Assembly: GCA_012841425.1 (NCBI GenBank) | Contig: DUUR01000196.1 | Span: 1 to 7,771 of the forward strand | Length of the DNA stretch: 7,771 bases | Source of the DNA: Bacteroidales bacterium | GTDB lineage: Bacteria; Bacteroidota; Bacteroidia; Bacteroidales; Dysgonomonadaceae | Direction of reading: 5' to 3' | Part shown: one piece after another, positions 5,982 through 7,771 of the stretch | How positions within the stretch are numbered: the stretch's first letter is position 1 | Layout: each line of letters opens with the position of its first letter | Notes under the pieces: model-generated | Seen by the model: only the letters and a program-made list of their open reading frames with translations | The model's database searches: none | What the model was told of the DNA's origin: nothing | Made by a program: the position numbers and the translations under genes

Positions 5982-5989
5982 TATCTTTG
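5982..5989 (+). promoter_or_regulatory. Likely -7 box of the DUF6448-like gene
   Basis: TATCTTTG followed by C is an excellent fit to the Bacteroidetes -7 consensus TAnnTTTG. Transcription would begin a few bases downstream, around 5993, leaving an A-rich leader of about 75 nt without a Shine-Dalgarno. At the normal -33 distance there is no TTTG; the right half of the dyad lies just upstream of that position, which suits an activator-dependent promoter. Confidence 0.55.
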
Positions 5990-6068
5990 CAATACAAAAA
6001 TGAACAGAGTCCTAAGATAGTAAATGAAATAATAATAACAATAAACAATTAATAAATAACAGAACAAT

Positions 6069-6680
6069 ATGAAAACAAGAAATTACTTAACAAAAAACAG
6101 ATTTCTCAGAACAACATTTATTTTATCGCTAATAGCCATTTTATCGCTAATAAGCATACAACCCGCATCGGCACATTGTGATTCATTTGATGGCCCTGCA
6201 TTAATTGATGCGGAAAAAGCATTAGAGACAAATAATGTGGACTTGATATTAAAATGGATTAATGCCGATATGGAAGATGAAGTAGTGCCGCTTTTTCATA
6301 AAACCTATAGCATGAAAAATGGTGACAAAGAAATTTATGAAATAGTAAAAAAGCATTTCTATGAAACTTTTGTCCGTCTTCACAGAGAAATGGAAGGCGC
6401 ACCGTTTACAGGATTGAAGCCTGCAGGTACTACAGCACATATAACAGTGATGAGCGATAAAGCACTAGAAAGTGGTGATTTTGCAAGCTTGCTTAAAGCA
6501 CTTAACAATCACGTTAACTCACAACTACAAGAGAAGTTTGACAAGACTGAAGCTTTATACAAAGTAAAAGACAATTCAGTTGAAGAAGGTCGCGCTTACG
6601 TAGAAGCATATGTAGATTATACACATAGTCTAGAAGCGGTTCACGATATTTTATCAAGTGGTGCTGGTCATAGTCACTAA
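6069..6680 (+). CDS. Secreted DUF6448-like protein, function unknown
   Basis: The 203-residue precursor has a clear signal peptide: basic start (MKTRNYLTKNRFLR), hydrophobic core (about 15-30), and a type I cleavage site PASA|HC at residue 35/36. Mature residues begin HCDSFDGPALIDAEKALET and continue through VKKHFYETFVRLHREMEGAP (93-112), FTGLKPAGTTAH (113-124) and EGRAYVEAYVDYTHSLEAVHD (173-193). I recognise this as the pattern of DUF6448 proteins, mostly helical, periplasmic or secreted, of unknown role. Conserved-looking histidines (36, 96, 105, 124, 186, 192) and the terminal GHSH suggest metal binding, which is inference. Cys37 is not a lipobox cysteine: His, not Gly or Ala, precedes it. 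The gene is divergent from the His-rich Crp-like regulator, sharing a dyad-containing spacer, and has its own terminator, so it looks monocistronic. Confidence 0.85.
   Translation: MKTRNYLTKNRFLRTTFILSLIAILSLISIQPASAHCDSFDGPALIDAEKALETNNVDLILKWINADMEDEVVPLFHKTYSMKNGDKEIYEIVKKHFYETFVRLHREMEGAPFTGLKPAGTTAHITVMSDKALESGDFASLLKALNNHVNSQLQEKFDKTEALYKVKDNSVEEGRAYVEAYVDYTHSLEAVHDILSSGAGHSH
6121..6156 (+). repeat. 18-bp tandem duplication inside the signal peptide
   Basis: Two copies of TTTTATCGCTAATAGCCA-like sequence (6121-6138 and 6139-6156) match at 16 of 18 bases. The period is six codons and gives ILSLIA followed by ILSLIS in the hydrophobic core of the DUF6448-like signal peptide. The duplication keeps the frame and lengthens the core. 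Confidence 0.85.
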
Positions 6681-6696
6681 GTCTGTAATATAAAAC

Positions 6697-6742
6697 ATCC
6701 ACGGTATTTGTTAGATCCTATCTAATATACCGTGGATTTTTT
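6697..6742 (+). terminator. Rho-independent terminator after the DUF6448-like gene
   Basis: ATCCACGGTAT (6697-6707) pairs perfectly with ATACCGTGGAT (6727-6737). A 6-bp inner stem TTAGAT/ATCTAA (6711-6716 with 6720-6725) is nested inside, capped by loop CCT, and six T follow at 6737-6742. On the minus strand the tail is only GTTTTA, so a role in ending argH transcription is possible but weaker. Confidence 0.9.
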
Positions 6743-6793
6743 GTTTCCTGGTTAATGAATAGTCTATACAATTAAATACTATGATTGCATAGC

Positions 6794-7771
6794 CTATTGT
6801 ATGAAGTTTGCTGCTTTTGTCATTTTTTCATTAATCTCTCTTGTGCATAAGTTGCCAATGCTACCCTCATGAGTATGGTTTACCTGCTTCTCTGAATGGA
6901 AGTTACCCTCTTGAACCACTTTGCCAACCTGTTGATAAGCCTCACGGAAAGGTAAGCCTTGTAAAACAAGATCATTTACCTTCTCAACAGTAAATAGATA
7001 TTGATACTTATCGTCTTTCAGAATATCATTATTTACAGAAATATGCTGTAGCATGAAATGTGACATCTGTAAGATGCTATGCAATGTTTCAATTGCCGGG
7101 AAAAGTACATCTTTTAGAAGTTGATAATCTCGATGATAACCATGCGTCATATTAGTTGTCATTATGCTTATCTCATTTGGGAGGCTCTGCAAACGGTTAC
7201 TGTGACCTCTAATTAGTTCCCACACATCGGGGTTTTTCTTATGAGGCATAATGCTTGATCCCGTTGTCAGCTCTTTTGGATAGGAGATAAAGTCGAAATT
7301 ACCCGACATATATGTGCAATTATCAACAGCAAGCTTGTTTAAAGTTGAAGCTATATTTGCCATACTCTGAGCAAGAATTCTTTCCGTTTTACCGCGACCC
7401 ATTTGTGCTGCAATAACATTATAGCTCATGGTGCTAAAGCCAAGCTCCTTTGTAGTCATTTCTCTGTCTAATGGAAACGAGCTACCGTAGCCTGCAGCCG
7501 AGCCTAATGGATTTTGGTCAGCAACCTTCCATGCAGATACAAGAGTATACATATCATCGACCAAAGCTTCAGCAAAAGCGCCAAACCATAATCCAAATGA
7601 TGAAGGCATAGCAATTTGAGCGTGTGTATATCCGGGCAGTAATACGTCTTTATGTTTCTCGCTTAAATATTGCAGTAGTTCAAAAAGTTGAAGCACCTCT
7701 TCCTTAATTATTAATACCTCCTCTTTTAGGTAGAGCTTTATATCAAGCAGTACCTGATCGTTTCTAGAACG
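6794..7771 (-). CDS. argH: Argininosuccinate lyase, 5'-truncated by window edge
   Basis: ArgH splits argininosuccinate into arginine and fumarate, the last step of arginine synthesis. The frame is open to the right edge: the first visible codons (7771 downwards) read RSRNDQVLLDIKLYL, the conserved substrate-binding segment, so the GTG at 7696 is an internal valine. About 325 residues are visible of a protein that usually has about 450. In-window numbering from the edge: GYTHAQIAMPSSFGLW with the conserved His at 50, NPLGSAAGYGSSFPLDRE (about 87-104), and the superfamily signature GSSIMPHKKNPDVWELIRG (171-189), whose flexible loop carries the catalytic serine. The C-terminus keeps LPFREAYQQVGKVV and the His-rich NHTHEGSIGNL. 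Nothing suggests inactivation. It converges with the DUF6448-like gene. Confidence 0.97.
   Translation of the reverse strand, partial: RSRNDQVLLDIKLYLKEEVLIIKEEVLQLFELLQYLSEKHKDVLLPGYTHAQIAMPSSFGLWFGAFAEALVDDMYTLVSAWKVADQNPLGSAAGYGSSFPLDREMTTKELGFSTMSYNVIAAQMGRGKTERILAQSMANIASTLNKLAVDNCTYMSGNFDFISYPKELTTGSSIMPHKKNPDVWELIRGHSNRLQSLPNEISIMTTNMTHGYHRDYQLLKDVLFPAIETLHSILQMSHFMLQHISVNNDILKDDKYQYLFTVEKVNDLVLQGLPFREAYQQVGKVVQEGNFHSEKQVNHTHEGSIGNLCTREINEKMTKAANFIQ

Noticed and set aside
6069..6185. DUF6448-like protein as a lipoprotein because Cys37 follows the signal peptide
   Set aside because: The residue before Cys37 is histidine, and no lipobox (L-x-G/A-C) exists; PASA|H is a good type I cleavage site instead.

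Overview
The window is AT-rich chromosomal DNA that looks like Bacteroidota, probably Bacteroidales; the genus cannot be resolved by eye. Three things point this way. The gene order is rpsF-rpsR-rplI with no ssb between rpsF and rpsR. The S6, S18, AckA, short-form Pta and ArgH sequences have a Bacteroidetes character. Several upstream regions carry the Bacteroidetes -7 promoter motif TAnnTTTG, and most genes lack a Shine-Dalgarno sequence. There are no RNA genes, CRISPR arrays or insertion sequences.

Left part (1-1178, plus strand): the ribosomal operon rpsF (open at the left edge), rpsR and rplI, closed by a strong intrinsic terminator. rpsR and rplI each have a near-perfect Shine-Dalgarno, whereas no other gene start in the window does. 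Next comes a gene-poor stretch (1179-1445) holding a decayed scrap of an AraC-type DNA-binding domain and a possible promoter. It leads into a small lipoprotein gene (1446-1727) with a GTG start and an acidic run directly after the lipidated cysteine.

Middle part (1730-4973, minus strand): an acetate-metabolism operon transcribed pta, then a divergent 3-hydroxyacyl-CoA dehydrogenase-family gene, then ackA, with gaps of only 24 and 28 nt. Pta and AckA convert acetyl-CoA to acetate plus ATP and look fully intact. The protein between them keeps the NAD-binding glycine motif but appears to lack the catalytic histidine and two active-site asparagines of its family. The ackA stop converges with the lipoprotein stop inside an 18-bp perfect inverted repeat, so both proteins end in LNQVK.

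Right part (5119-6680): a Crp/Fnr-family regulator with a histidine-rich N-terminal extension (minus strand) lies upstream of pta and is divergent from a secreted DUF6448-like protein that ends in GHSH. Their shared 140-bp spacer contains a perfect 7-2-7 dyad, centred about 41 bp upstream of the start site predicted for the secreted protein. This suggests a self-contained regulator/target pair, possibly metal-linked. The window ends with the C-terminal three quarters or so of argH (minus strand), open at the right edge.

No clearly new multi-gene system is proven here. The strongest candidates for follow-up are the dehydrogenase-like protein inside the pta-ackA operon and the His-rich Crp/DUF6448 pair.
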